A DNA stretch of 64,000 nucleotides from Streptomyces cyaneofuscatus (GTDB lineage: Bacteria; Actinomycetota; Actinomycetes; Streptomycetales; Streptomycetaceae), in the NCBI RefSeq assembly GCF_000718135.1, contig NZ_JOEM01000016.1, positions 1 through 64,000 on the forward strand. Reading direction: 5' to 3'. A program made the translations under genes and the position numbers. The notes beneath the pieces were generated by a model. The model searched no databases, was not told the origin of the DNA, and worked only from the letters and a program-made list of their open reading frames with translations. Shown in pieces: positions 36,016 to 44,927 of this stretch. Position 1 is the first letter of the stretch, and every line of letters starts with the position of its first letter.

Positions 36016-37131
36016 GTGAAGGTCGGCATCCCCCGCGAAGTCAAGAACAACGAGTTCCGGGTGGCGATCACCCCCGCCGGAGTGCATGAGCTCGTCCGCC
36101 ACGGCCACCAGGTCGTCATCGAGAAGGACGCCGGCGTCGGCTCGTCCATCCCGGACCAGGAGTACGTCGCCGCCGGCGCGCAGATCATGGGCACCGCCGA
36201 CGAGGTCTGGGCCACCGCCGACCTGCTGCTCAAGGTCAAGGAGCCGGTCGCCGAGGAGTACCACCGCCTCCGCAAGGACCAGACCCTCTTCACGTACCTG
36301 CACCTCGCCGCCTCCCGCGAGTGCACCGACGCGCTGCTGGCCTCCGGCACCACCGCCATCGCCTACGAGACGGTCGAGACCGCCAACCGCGCGCTCCCGT
36401 TGCTCGCCCCGATGTCCGAGGTCGCGGGCCGTCTCGCCCCGCAGGTCGGCGCGTACCACCTGATGCGCTCGGTCGGCGGCCGCGGCGTGCTCCCCGGCGG
36501 CGTCCCCGGCACCCACGCCGGCCGTGCCGTGGTCATCGGCGGCGGTGTCTCCGGCTGGAACGCCACGCAGATCGCCGTGGGCCTCGGCTTCCACGTCACG
36601 CTGCTCGACCGCGACATCAACAAGCTGCGCGAGGCCGACAAGATCTTCGGCACCAAGGTGCAGACCGTCGTCTCCAACGCCTTCGAGCTGGAGAAGGCCG
36701 TCGTCGAGGCCGACCTCGTCATCGGCGCGGTGCTGATCCCCGGAGCCAAGGCCCCGAAGCTGGTCACCAACGAGCTCGTCGCCAAGATGAAGCCCGGAAG
36801 TGTACTTGTCGACATTGCAATCGACCAGGGCGGCTGCTTCGAGGACTCGCACCCGACCACCCACGCCGAGCCGACCTTCCAGGTCCACGACTCGGTCTTC
36901 TACTGCGTCGCCAACATGCCCGGCGCGGTCCCGAACACCTCCACCTACGCGCTCACCAACGCCACGCTGCCGTACATCGTGGAGCTGGCGAACCGCGGCT
37001 GGGCCGACGCCCTGCGCCGCGACGCCGCCCTGGCCAAGGGCCTCAACACCCATGAGGGCCAGGTCGTTTACCGCGAGGTGGCCGAGGCGCACGGTCTCCC
37101 GCACGTCGAGCTGAGCACGCTGCTCGGCTGA
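36016..37131 (+). CDS. ald: alanine dehydrogenase
   Basis: 371 residues, the normal length; reversible NAD-dependent deamination of L-alanine to pyruvate. It starts [18 protein letters not shown], the family N-terminus, which decides for the GTG at 36016 over the upstream GTG at 36007. The NAD-binding Rossmann motif [17 protein letters not shown], the substrate Lys in VKVKEP (LLLKVKEP) and the His in YLHLAASR are present. An AT-rich promoter-like stretch (about 35940-35962, TGTATATAT) precedes it. A 20-bp hairpin terminator follows. Confidence 0.95.
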   Translation: MKVGIPREVKNNEFRVAITPAGVHELVRHGHQVVIEKDAGVGSSIPDQEYVAAGAQIMGTADEVWATADLLLKVKEPVAEEYHRLRKDQTLFTYLHLAASRECTDALLASGTTAIAYETVETANRALPLLAPMSEVAGRLAPQVGAYHLMRSVGGRGVLPGGVPGTHAGRAVVIGGGVSGWNATQIAVGLGFHVTLLDRDINKLREADKIFGTKVQTVVSNAFELEKAVVEADLVIGAVLIPGAKAPKLVTNELVAKMKPGSVLVDIAIDQGGCFEDSHPTTHAEPTFQVHDSVFYCVANMPGAVPNTSTYALTNATLPYIVELANRGWADALRRDAALAKGLNTHEGQVVYREVAEAHGLPHVELSTLLG

Positions 37132-37157
37132 CGGGTCAACGCCTCCCGTCAACATCG

Positions 37158-37200
37158 CACCTCCGGCCGGACCTTGCCGAGCAAGGTCCGGCCGGAGGTG
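37158..37200 (+). terminator. terminator after ald
   Basis: A 20-bp perfect stem (37158-37177 with 37181-37200) with a CGA loop, 26 nt after the ald stop. No T-tract, as is normal for Streptomyces. The remaining 257 bp up to the parA start hold no ORF; a TTGACA at 37299-37304 may be part of the parA promoter. Confidence 0.88.
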
Positions 37201-37457
37201 TATCGGGCCCCGTGAGGCCCTTGTGCAACTCGCCTCGAACGTAACCCTTTACCCGTTTCGTGCAGCGGCGAAATGTGCGGCTTGGTCGCTGTGCACCCTT
37301 GACAGCGAGGTGTTCGATTGCCGACACATCGGGCCGGGTCCGGCGGATTGTGTTGCTGCGGACCGGTGACACGCCATAGAGTCGCCAATCGTCGGCATGG
37401 TGCCACGCTGACCTATCGATAAGTTTCCTGGTCACGTCCAAGGAGGTAAGACGACTT

Positions 37458-38618
37458 GTGAATGAGTCGACAATTACTCCCGGGGGTGGTCAACCAGGGA
37501 TGCCTGCACGGGGTCTGAGCCCGATCGGGCTCGAAGCTGTCGGCTCCGTCGCTGTCCGCACCTTCACCACCCAACAGCACATGACGACAGCCCCCCAGAT
37601 GATGGACGGCCTACACGTGAACGCCACGGCCGGCAACGAGAGTGGCCGGAACACCGACCGCTTCGCCGACTTCGCCGAGGTGCCCGAGGGGCACTTCTAC
37701 GACCCCGACGCCGAGTACGAGCCCGATCCGGAGTACGCGGCCACGCTCGCGCCCGACGCCGCACGCCAGCGCCGCGAGCGCATCGGCCCGACCGGACGGC
37801 CCCTGCCGTACTTCCCGATCCCGGGCCCCCTGACCGACCACGGCCCCGCGAAGATCATCGCGATGTGCAACCAGAAGGGCGGCGTCGGCAAGACCACGTC
37901 GACCATCAACCTGGGTGCCGCGCTCGCCGAGTACGGACGCCGTGTCCTGCTCGTCGACTTCGACCCGCAGGGCGCCCTCTCGGTCGGCCTCGGGGTCAAC
38001 CCGATGGAGCTCGACCTCACCGTCTACAACCTGCTCATGGAGCGGGGCATGGCGGCCGACGAGGTCCTGCTCAAGACCGCCGTCCCCAACATGGACCTGC
38101 TGCCGAGCAACATCGACCTCTCGGCCGCCGAGGTGCAGCTCGTCAGCGAGGTGGCCCGCGAGTCCACGCTCCAGCGCGCCCTGAAGCCGCTGATGGCCGA
38201 CTACGACTACATCGTGATCGACTGTCAGCCCTCGCTCGGCCTGCTCACGGTGAACGCCCTGACGGCCGCTCACAAGGTCATAGTGCCGCTGGAGTGCGAG
38301 TTCTTCGCGCTGCGCGGGGTGGCGCTGCTCACCGAGACCATCGAGAAGGTCCAGGAGCGGCTCAACCCCGAGCTGGAGCTCGACGGCATCCTCGCCACCA
38401 TGTACGACTCCCGTACGGTGCACAGCCGCGAGGTCCTGGCGCGCGTCGTCGAGGCCTTCGACGAGCACGTCTACCACACGGTCATCGGGCGCACGGTCCG
38501 CTTCCCGGAGACCACGGTCGCCGGTGAGCCCATCACCACGTACGCCTCCAACTCGGTCGGTGCCGCCGCCTATCGCCAGCTCGCCAGGGAGGTGCTCGCC
38601 CGGTGTCACGCCGAGTGA
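37458..38618 (+). CDS. ParA family ATPase (orphan)
   Basis: 386 residues. A disordered N-terminal extension of about 125 residues, with an acidic tract (DPDAEYEPDPEYA), precedes a full ParA/Soj ATPase: Walker A QKGGVGKTTSTINL (deviant P-loop Lys at about 140), Walker A' LVDFDPQGALS and YIVIDCQPSLG. AAGGAGG 10 nt before the GTG is a strong ribosome site. It is not the chromosomal parA, which in streptomycetes sits near oriC beside parB. Here it is coupled to an RHH protein and to scpA-scpB, pointing to a role in chromosome folding or segregation. Confidence 0.9.
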   Translation: MNESTITPGGGQPGMPARGLSPIGLEAVGSVAVRTFTTQQHMTTAPQMMDGLHVNATAGNESGRNTDRFADFAEVPEGHFYDPDAEYEPDPEYAATLAPDAARQRRERIGPTGRPLPYFPIPGPLTDHGPAKIIAMCNQKGGVGKTTSTINLGAALAEYGRRVLLVDFDPQGALSVGLGVNPMELDLTVYNLLMERGMAADEVLLKTAVPNMDLLPSNIDLSAAEVQLVSEVARESTLQRALKPLMADYDYIVIDCQPSLGLLTVNALTAAHKVIVPLECEFFALRGVALLTETIEKVQERLNPELELDGILATMYDSRTVHSREVLARVVEAFDEHVYHTVIGRTVRFPETTVAGEPITTYASNSVGAAAYRQLAREVLARCHAE

Positions 38619-39181
38619 GTCTGCCGGGGGCCGACGAACTGTTCCGTACGACCGGGGGAGGGATGGGCCTCCAGTCCTCCTCCCCGGCGGACCGGCGACG
38701 CAAGGCGAACGGTGAGCCCCGGGTGCCCGCACCGGCCGGGGAGAGCGACCCCTCGGGCCGGTCCTCCGAGGCCGGTGAGGAGCACGCCTCCGCCGACGAC
38801 GCGGGCGACGCGCGCGGCCGGGGCGCAGAGGGTGACCGCCAGGCGCCCGCTGCCCCGGCCCCGCCGTCCGGCGACCGGACCGCCGCCGCCTCCGCCCCGG
38901 CGGAGCAGTCCCCGGCCGTCCAGCAGCAGCGCAGGCGCGGCGGTGGACGCGGAGCCAACCGGCGCCCCAGCGGCCGCGAACGCCACGACGAGAAGATCAC
39001 GGTCTACGTCTCCGCCGAGGAGCTGATGGACCTGGAACACGCCCGGCTCGTCCTGCGCGGCGAACACGGCCTCGCCGTCGATCGCGGCCGGATCGTCCGC
39101 GAGGCGGTGGCGGTGGTCCTCGCCGACCTGGAGTCCCGGGGCGACGCGAGCATCCTCGTACGGCGGCTGCGCGGCCGCTGA
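38603..39181 (+). CDS. ribbon-helix-helix-like protein, likely ParA partner
   Basis: 192 residues from a GTG that overlaps the parA stop by 16 bp. The first 125 residues are Pro/Ala/Gly/Arg-rich and disordered, with a basic patch (QQQRRRGGGRGANRR). The C-terminus has the strand-helix-helix pattern of RHH DNA-binding proteins: KITVYVSAEELMDLEHARLV followed by RGRIVREAVAVVLADLES. RHH proteins such as ParG and Omega are the partners of ParA ATPases in plasmids, so it may bind DNA for the ATPase upstream. That assignment is inference from fold and coupling. Confidence 0.72.
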   Translation: MSRRVSLPGADELFRTTGGGMGLQSSSPADRRRKANGEPRVPAPAGESDPSGRSSEAGEEHASADDAGDARGRGAEGDRQAPAAPAPPSGDRTAAASAPAEQSPAVQQQRRRGGGRGANRRPSGRERHDEKITVYVSAEELMDLEHARLVLRGEHGLAVDRGRIVREAVAVVLADLESRGDASILVRRLRGR

Positions 39182-39207
39182 CCGGCGCCGCGCCGGTAGC
39201 CTGCCGG

Positions 39208-40326
39208 ATGGGACCCGCCGCCCGGCGGGGCCCGTCCGCGCCCCCGCCCCACCTCTGGACCACCATGCCCCCGCCCCACGACCCCGCCGCCCCGCGCCGC
39301 CGTGCCCTGGGGCGGGGGCCGGGGGCGGTGGCGCCTGAGCCGGCGCCCGTTCCGGAGCCGGTTGCGGAGTCCGTTCCGGCGGCCGTGGAGGCGCCTGCGG
39401 AGCCCGTACGGGAGCCGGAGGCCGTTCCCGTACCGGAAGTGCCGGAAACGGCGCCGGAGCCCGTACAGACCGGGGCTGAGCCCACCGAGCCGCCGGAAGC
39501 CGCCGACGACAAGCGCTTCACCGTCCGGCTGGTGAACTTCGAGGGCCCCTTCGACCTCCTCCTCCAGCTGATCTCCCGGCACAAGCTCGACGTGACCGAG
39601 GTCGCGCTCTCGAAGGTCACCGACGAGTTCATGGCGTACATCCGCGCCATGGGCCCCGACTGGGACCTCGACCAGACCACCGAGTTCCTCGTCGTCGCCG
39701 CCACCCTGCTGGACCTGAAGGCCGCCCGGCTGCTGCCCGCCGCCGAGGTGGAGGACGAGGCGGACCTGGCGCTCCTGGAGGCGCGGGACCTGCTCTTCGC
39801 GCGGCTGCTCCAGTACCGCGCGTACAAGCAGATCGCGGACATCTTCAGCGGCCGCCTGGAGTCCGAGGCCCGCCGCCACCCCCGTACGGTCGGCCTGGAG
39901 GACCACCACGCGGAGCTGCTGCCCGAGGTCGTCATCAGCATCGGGCCGGAAGGGTTCGCCAAGCTGGCGGTCAAGGCGATGCAGCCGAAGCCCAAGCCCC
40001 AGGTGTACGTCGACCACATCCACGCCCCGCTGGTCAGCGTGCGGGAGCAGGCGGGCATCGTGGTAGAGCGGCTGCGCGAGGCCGGGGCGGCGGTGAGTTT
40101 CCGCACCCTCACCGAGGACGCCCCCGACACCCTCACCGTGGTCGCCCGCTTCCTGGCCCTGCTGGAGCTGTACCGGGAGAAGGCCGTCACCCTGGACCAG
40201 GACGAGGCGCTGGGCGAGCTGCTGGTGGCCTGGTGCGGCGGGGAAGGGACGGAGCCGGTGGTGACGGACGAGTTCGACCAGGAGATGAACGGGACGGCCG
40301 AGCAGGAGGAGGACGTACGGGAATGA
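39208..40326 (+). CDS. scpA: segregation and condensation protein A (ScpA)
   Basis: 372 residues; the kleisin subunit that bridges the SMC heads. The core begins FTVRLVNFEGPFDLLLQLIS at about residue 108, then KLDVTEVALSKVTDEFM, and ends with a winged helix containing SFRTLTEDA. Before the core is a Pro/Glu/Val-rich linker of about 100 residues. The start could be the ATG at 39208 or 39265 (MPPPHDPAAPRR); neither has a clear ribosome site. Its stop overlaps scpB by ATGA. Confidence 0.92.
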   Translation: MGPAARRGPSAPPPHLWTTMPPPHDPAAPRRRALGRGPGAVAPEPAPVPEPVAESVPAAVEAPAEPVREPEAVPVPEVPETAPEPVQTGAEPTEPPEAADDKRFTVRLVNFEGPFDLLLQLISRHKLDVTEVALSKVTDEFMAYIRAMGPDWDLDQTTEFLVVAATLLDLKAARLLPAAEVEDEADLALLEARDLLFARLLQYRAYKQIADIFSGRLESEARRHPRTVGLEDHHAELLPEVVISIGPEGFAKLAVKAMQPKPKPQVYVDHIHAPLVSVREQAGIVVERLREAGAAVSFRTLTEDAPDTLTVVARFLALLELYREKAVTLDQDEALGELLVAWCGGEGTEPVVTDEFDQEMNGTAEQEEDVRE

Positions 40327-40979
40327 GCGAGCAGCCGATCCAGGGGGACGACACGGGCGCCGTCGCCTCGCTGGACCTGAAGCCCGCCCTGGAGGCGGTC
40401 CTCATGGTCGTCGACGAGCCCGCCACCGTCGACCAGCTGGCCAAGGTGCTCCAGCGGCCCCGCAGGGCCGTGGCGGACGCGCTGCGGGAGCTGGCCGACG
40501 AGTACACCGTGCAGCGCCGGGGCTTCGACCTGCGGCTGGTGGCGGGCGGCTGGCGGTTCTACACCCGCCCCGAGTACGCGGCGGCCGTCGAGGGCTTCGT
40601 CCTGGACGGCCAGCACGCCCGGCTGACCCAGGCCGCGCTGGAGACCCTGGCGGTGGTCGCCTACCGGCAGCCGGTGAGCCGGTCGCGGGTCTCGGCGGTG
40701 CGCGGAGTCAACTGCGACGGCGTCATGCGGACCCTCCTCCAGAGGGGCCTGGTGGCCGAGGCGGGCGCGGAACCCGAAACAGGTGCGATCCTGTACAGGA
40801 CGACGAACTACTTTCTGGAGCGAATGGGCCTGCGCGGCCTGGACGAGCTCCCGGAACTCGCGCCCTTCCTCCCCGAGGCGGACGCGATCGAGGCTGAGAC
40901 GCTAGAGGGTGTGCCGTCGTTCGATCCGGACGCACCGGACACCCCGGATACTCACGCAGACGACAAGACGGAATTTTGA
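40323..40979 (+). CDS. scpB: segregation and condensation protein B (ScpB)
   Basis: 218 residues of two winged-helix domains: ALEAVLMVVDEPATVDQLAK with LRLVAGGWRFYTRPEY, then LTQAALETLAVVAYRQPVSR with VSAVRGVNCDGVMRTLLQRG and the family end signature YRTTNYFLERMGLRGLDELP. It completes the SMC-ScpAB condensin with scpA. A C-terminal acidic tail follows. The TGA overlaps the ATG of rluB by one base, so parA to rluB form one coupled operon. Confidence 0.95.
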   Translation: MSEQPIQGDDTGAVASLDLKPALEAVLMVVDEPATVDQLAKVLQRPRRAVADALRELADEYTVQRRGFDLRLVAGGWRFYTRPEYAAAVEGFVLDGQHARLTQAALETLAVVAYRQPVSRSRVSAVRGVNCDGVMRTLLQRGLVAEAGAEPETGAILYRTTNYFLERMGLRGLDELPELAPFLPEADAIEAETLEGVPSFDPDAPDTPDTHADDKTEF

Positions 40980-42307
40980 TGCGAAGCAGTGGCAGGAACA
41001 GCGGAAGCGGCAGCGGCGGCAGCGGCCGGAGCGGCGGCGGCCAGGGCGGCCGTCCCGGCGGCCAGGGCGGCGGCGGACGCGGCGGCAGCGGCCAGGGCGG
41101 ACGGCCCGGAGCCTCGGGCGGCCGTCCGGGTGGCCAGGGCGGACGGCCCTCCGGCGGTCAGGGAGGTCGTCCCTCCGGCGGTCAGGGCGGACGCGGCGGC
41201 AGCCAGGGCGGTCGTCCCTCCGGCGGCCAGGGCGGGCGCCCCCAGGGCGGGCGCGGCGGCTACCAGGGCGGGCGCGACGAGCAGGACCAGCGCCCCCGCC
41301 GTCCCCGCCCCGAGGAGCGCCGCTACGACGTCGGCAACGACGCCCCCGGCGCCCGCGAGGCCCGCGAGCAGGACGGCCCCCGCAAGGGCCGCGGCTCGGC
41401 GGCCCGCGGCGGCGCCAAGGGCGGCCCGAAGCCCGCACAGGGCGGCAGCCGCAGCGGTGGCTTCCGGCGCGGCGGCAGCCCCTCGCGCCCCCGTGAGCTG
41501 GACGCCAAGATCGAGCAGCGCAACCGCGACCGGTACGCGAACAAGCCCGAGATCAACCTCCCCAAGACCCACCCGGGCGCCGAGGAGGAGGGCGAGCGGC
41601 TGCAGAAGGTCCTCGCCCGGGCCGGCATGGGCTCGCGCCGCGCGTGCGAGGAGCTGATCGAGCAGGCCCGCGTCGAGGTCAACGGCGAGATCGTCGTCGA
41701 GCAGGGCAAGCGCGTCGATGTGCACAAGGACGAGATCAAGGTCGACGGCCTGACCGTCGCCGCCCAGTCCTACCTGTTCTTCGCGCTGAACAAGCCCGCG
41801 GGCGTCGTCTCCTCGATGGAGGACCCGGACGGCCGCCAGTGCCTCGGCGACTACGTGACCAACCGCGAGACGCGGCTGTTCCACGTCGGCCGCCTCGACA
41901 CCGAGACCGAGGGCATCATCATGCTCACCAACCACGGTGAGCTGGCCCACCGCCTCACGCACCCGAAGTACGGCGTGAAGAAGACCTACCTGGCCGCCAT
42001 CCAGGGCCCCCTGCCGCGCGACCTCGGCAAGCGGCTCAAGGACGGCATCCAGCTGGAGGACGGCTACGCCCGCGCCGACCACTTCCGCGTCGTCGAGAAC
42101 ACCGGCAAGAACTACCTGGTCGAGGTGACCCTCCACGAGGGCCGCAAGCACATCGTGCGCCGGATGCTGGCCGAGGCCGGCTTCCCGGTCGAGCGCCTGG
42201 TGCGGACGTCCTTCGGGCCGATCCCGCTGGGTGACCAGAAGTCCGGCTGGCTGCGCCGCCTCACCAACACCGAGGTCGGCATGCTGATGCGCGAGGTCGG
42301 TCTCTAA
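40979..42307 (+). CDS. rluB: 23S rRNA pseudouridine synthase RluB with Gly/Arg/Gln-rich N-terminus
   Basis: 442 residues. Residues 1 to about 170 are low complexity, made of GGRPSGGQG-like repeats and many Arg. An S4 RNA-binding domain starts at about 205 (ERLQKVLARAGMGSRRACEE). The RsuA/RluB catalytic domain has GRLDTETEG with the nucleophile Asp at about 307, then HPKYGVKKTYLA. The family isomerises a uridine of the 23S peptidyl-transferase region. The extension is absent from E. coli RluB. The scpB-rluB link is common in Gram-positive bacteria. Confidence 0.93.
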   Translation: MRSSGRNSGSGSGGSGRSGGGQGGRPGGQGGGGRGGSGQGGRPGASGGRPGGQGGRPSGGQGGRPSGGQGGRGGSQGGRPSGGQGGRPQGGRGGYQGGRDEQDQRPRRPRPEERRYDVGNDAPGAREAREQDGPRKGRGSAARGGAKGGPKPAQGGSRSGGFRRGGSPSRPRELDAKIEQRNRDRYANKPEINLPKTHPGAEEEGERLQKVLARAGMGSRRACEELIEQARVEVNGEIVVEQGKRVDVHKDEIKVDGLTVAAQSYLFFALNKPAGVVSSMEDPDGRQCLGDYVTNRETRLFHVGRLDTETEGIIMLTNHGELAHRLTHPKYGVKKTYLAAIQGPLPRDLGKRLKDGIQLEDGYARADHFRVVENTGKNYLVEVTLHEGRKHIVRRMLAEAGFPVERLVRTSFGPIPLGDQKSGWLRRLTNTEVGMLMREVGL

Positions 42308-42319
42308 CAGCGCTCCCAC

Positions 42320-42377
42320 AAGGCCCGCGGCAGGTATCCGTTCGGAAAGTTCGAACAGAACCGGCCGCGGGCCTTTT
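42320..42377. terminator. nested hairpin terminator after rluB
   Basis: AAGGCCCGCGGC (42320-42331) pairs with GCCGCGGGCCTT (42364-42375), followed by TT. Inside is a second small stem, GTTCG/CGAAC. It closes the parA-rluB operon and separates it from the pnuC operon. Confidence 0.85.
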
Positions 42378-42397
42378 GCTGCCCCCGTCCACCCTTT

Positions 42398-42414
42398 ATA
42401 GTCAGAGTGACTAT
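42398..42414. promoter_or_regulatory. perfect palindromic operator, probably for NrtR
   Basis: ATAGTCA-GAG-TGACTAT, 7-bp arms with no mismatch, 6 bp before the AGGAGG of pnuC. TATAGT within it is a good -10, so a bound protein would block initiation. The operon encodes its own Nudix-type repressor (NrtR) two genes on, the natural candidate. Confidence 0.72.
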
Positions 42415-42433
42415 TAAAAAAGGAGGCGGGCCC

Positions 42434-43090
42434 GTGAGCCTCGCGGACATACTCGAACCCCTGCAACAGCCCCTGGTGACGGTCCTGGACACCCCGGTCA
42501 GCTGGACCGAGGTGCTGGGATTCGGCAGCGGCGCGCTGTGCGTGTGGCTCGTGGCCCGCCAGCACATCGCCAACTGGCCGATCGGCATCGCCAACAACGT
42601 CTTCTTCATCCTGCTCTTCGCCCAGGCCGGCCTGTACGCCGACGCCGGCCTCCAGATCGTCTTCATCACCCTCGCCGCGTACGGCTGGTGGACCTGGACC
42701 CACGGGGGTGGACCAGGGACCTCGGTCCTGCCGGTGCGCAGGACGACGCGCACCGAATGGGCCTGGCTGCTCGCGGCGGGGGTGGTGGGGACCGCAGGGC
42801 TCACCCTGCTGCTCACCCGCGCCACCGACTCCACCGTCCCGTTCTGGGACGCGTCGACGACCTCGCTGTCCCTGATGGCGACGTACGGGCAGTGCCGGAA
42901 GCGGCTGGAGTCCTGGTGGCTGTGGATCGCGGCGGACCTGGTCTACATCCCGCTGTACGCGCACAAGGGGCTGTACCTGACCTCGCTGCTGTACGCCGGC
43001 TTCCTCGCCCTCTGCCTCGTCGGCCTGCGCAACTGGCACCGCGACCTGACCGCCCGTAACTCCCGTCCGCTGGAGGTGGCCACGGCATGA
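42434..43090 (+). CDS. pnuC: PnuC-type nicotinamide riboside transporter
   Basis: A 218-residue membrane protein with about seven helices. The family pattern is visible: WPIGIANNVFFILLFAQAGLYADAGLQ (NAD-vitamin binding region with Trp and Asn residues), ITLAAYGWWTW, and WLWIAADLVYIPLYAHKGLYLT near the end. PnuC carries nicotinamide riboside into the cell by facilitated diffusion, trapped by phosphorylation, which the next gene product should perform. The GTG has AGGAGG 7 nt upstream. It overlaps nadR by ATGA. Confidence 0.92.
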   Translation: MSLADILEPLQQPLVTVLDTPVSWTEVLGFGSGALCVWLVARQHIANWPIGIANNVFFILLFAQAGLYADAGLQIVFITLAAYGWWTWTHGGGPGTSVLPVRRTTRTEWAWLLAAGVVGTAGLTLLLTRATDSTVPFWDASTTSLSLMATYGQCRKRLESWWLWIAADLVYIPLYAHKGLYLTSLLYAGFLALCLVGLRNWHRDLTARNSRPLEVATA

Positions 43091-44166
43091 AGGCTTACGA
43101 ACACGGCCTGGTCCTGGGCAAGTTCTACCCGCCGCACGCCGGCCACCACCACCTCGTCCGCACTGCCCAGGACCACTGCGAGCGGCTGACCGTGCTGGTC
43201 TGCGCCGCCTCCGTGGAGTCCGTGTCGCTCGCCGACCGGGTCGCCTGGATGCGGGAGGTCCACCCGGACGTCACGGTGGTCGGCGCGGTCGACGACACGC
43301 ACATGGACGTGACCGACCCGGCGGTCTGGGACGCGCACATGGCCGTCTTCACCGCCGCCGTGCCCGAGCGGGTCGACGCGGTCTTCACCTCGGAGGCGTA
43401 CGGGGAGGAGCTCGGCCGCCGCTTCGGTGCCGCGTCCGTCCTCGTCGACGCCGACCGCACCCTCTTCCCGGTCTCCGGCACCGCCGTGCGCAAGGACCCC
43501 GTCGGCTGCTGGGACTTCCTCCGGGGACCCGTCCGGGCCGCCCTCGCCCGCCGGGTCGTCGTTCTCGGCGCCGAGTCCACCGGCACCACCACCCTCGCGC
43601 GGGCCCTCACCGGCCACTACCGGGCCCGTGGCGGGGTCTGGGCGGGGACGGGGTACGTCGCGGAATACGGGCGCGAGTACAGCGAGCACAAGCTCGCCGC
43701 GCTGCGCGCGCGGTGGCCCGAGGCCGCCTGGGAGGACGTCACCTTCACCACCGACGACTTCCCCGTCATCGCCGAGGCCCAGAACGAGCGCGAGGAGGCC
43801 GCCGCCCGCACCGGCTCCCCGGTCCTCTTCTGCGACACGGACTCCTTCGCCACCACCGTCTGGCACGAGCGGTACGTCGGCGGCCGCAACCCGCTCGTCG
43901 AGGAGATCGCGGACCGGACGGCCCACCACCTGTGGCTGCTCACCGACCACGAGGGCGTCGCCTTCGAGGACGACGGGCTGCGGGACGGCGAGGAGCTGCG
44001 TCCCTGGATGACCGACCGCTTCCGCGCCGAACTCACGCGCACCGGACGCCGGTTCATCGAGATCACCGGCCCGCCCGAGGCCCGCCTCGCCGCGGCCGTC
44101 GCCGCCGTGGACGAACTTCTCGCCACCGGCTGGGACTTCGCCGCCCCGCTCCCGGAGAAGCGATGA
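43087..44166 (+). CDS. nadR: NadR-like NMN adenylyltransferase / ribosylnicotinamide kinase
   Basis: 359 residues, two domains. The N-terminal nucleotidyltransferase (residues 1 to about 155) has GKFYPPHAGHHHL and PVSGTAVRKDP, the HxGH- and ISGTxVR-type motifs that make NAD from NMN. The C-terminal kinase (about 160-350) would phosphorylate nicotinamide riboside. Its P-loop reads GAESTGTTTLA, with Thr where Lys is expected. The DNA-binding helix-turn-helix of E. coli NadR is missing; the role of repressor is taken by the next gene. Coupled on both sides by ATGA overlaps. Confidence 0.9.
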   Translation: MKAYEHGLVLGKFYPPHAGHHHLVRTAQDHCERLTVLVCAASVESVSLADRVAWMREVHPDVTVVGAVDDTHMDVTDPAVWDAHMAVFTAAVPERVDAVFTSEAYGEELGRRFGAASVLVDADRTLFPVSGTAVRKDPVGCWDFLRGPVRAALARRVVVLGAESTGTTTLARALTGHYRARGGVWAGTGYVAEYGREYSEHKLAALRARWPEAAWEDVTFTTDDFPVIAEAQNEREEAAARTGSPVLFCDTDSFATTVWHERYVGGRNPLVEEIADRTAHHLWLLTDHEGVAFEDDGLRDGEELRPWMTDRFRAELTRTGRRFIEITGPPEARLAAAVAAVDELLATGWDFAAPLPEKR

Positions 44167-44927
44167 GCACCGGCGTGCCCGAGGGGTACGACCCGCACGC
44201 CTTCCCGCCGTTCGCGGTCACCGTCGACCTCGCGGTCTTCACCGTCCGGGACGAGGCGCTCCACGTGCTGCTGGTCGAACGCGGCCAGGATCCCTTCCAG
44301 GGCCGCTGGGCACTGCCGGGCGGCTTCGTCCTGCCCCGCGAGTCCGCCGACGAGGCGGCCCGCCGCGAGCTGGCCGAGGAGACCGGCCTCGGCCCGGACG
44401 CCGTGGGCACCCTCCACCTGGAGCAGCTGCGCACCTACACCGACCCGGACCGCGACCCGAGGATGCGGGTCGTCTCCGTCGCGTACGCCGCACTCCTGCC
44501 GGACCTGCCCGAACCGCGCGGCGGCGGCGACGCGGCGAGCGCGCGGTGGTGGGCGACGGGCTCCACCGGCCCGCTCGCCTTCGACCACGACCGGATCCTG
44601 GCCGACGCCCGCGACCGGATCGGCGCCAAGCTGGAGTACACCTGCCTGGCAACGGAGTTCTGCCCCGCCGAGTTCACCCTCGGCGAGCTACAACAGGTCT
44701 ACGAGACGGTGTGGGGCGTCGAGCTGGACCGCCCCAACTTCCGGCGCAAGGTCCTGAACGTGCCGGGCTTCGTCCAGCCGGTCGACGGCCCGCCGCGCCG
44801 CACCGGCGGCCGGGGCAAACCGGCCGCGCTGTACCGGGCGGGCGGAACCACGACCCTGCACCCGCCCCTGCTGCGCCCGCAGCCCACCTACGTACCCCTC
44901 TCGCGCCCGGAAGGACGAACGCCATGA
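44163..44927 (+). CDS. nrtR: NrtR-type Nudix transcriptional regulator
   Basis: 254 residues. The N-terminal Nudix domain has the intact box GGFVLPRESADEAARRELAE then ETGL. The C-terminal part is a winged helix (FTLGELQQVYETVWGVELDR, then NFRRKVLNVPGFV), the arrangement of NrtR regulators of NAD metabolism. NrtR proteins bind ADP-ribose or related compounds through the Nudix part and repress NAD genes. Because the catalytic Nudix residues are intact, hydrolysis of ADP-ribose is also possible. Probable target: the palindrome at 42398-42414 before pnuC. Confidence 0.9.
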   Translation: MSTGVPEGYDPHAFPPFAVTVDLAVFTVRDEALHVLLVERGQDPFQGRWALPGGFVLPRESADEAARRELAEETGLGPDAVGTLHLEQLRTYTDPDRDPRMRVVSVAYAALLPDLPEPRGGGDAASARWWATGSTGPLAFDHDRILADARDRIGAKLEYTCLATEFCPAEFTLGELQQVYETVWGVELDRPNFRRKVLNVPGFVQPVDGPPRRTGGRGKPAALYRAGGTTTLHPPLLRPQPTYVPLSRPEGRTP

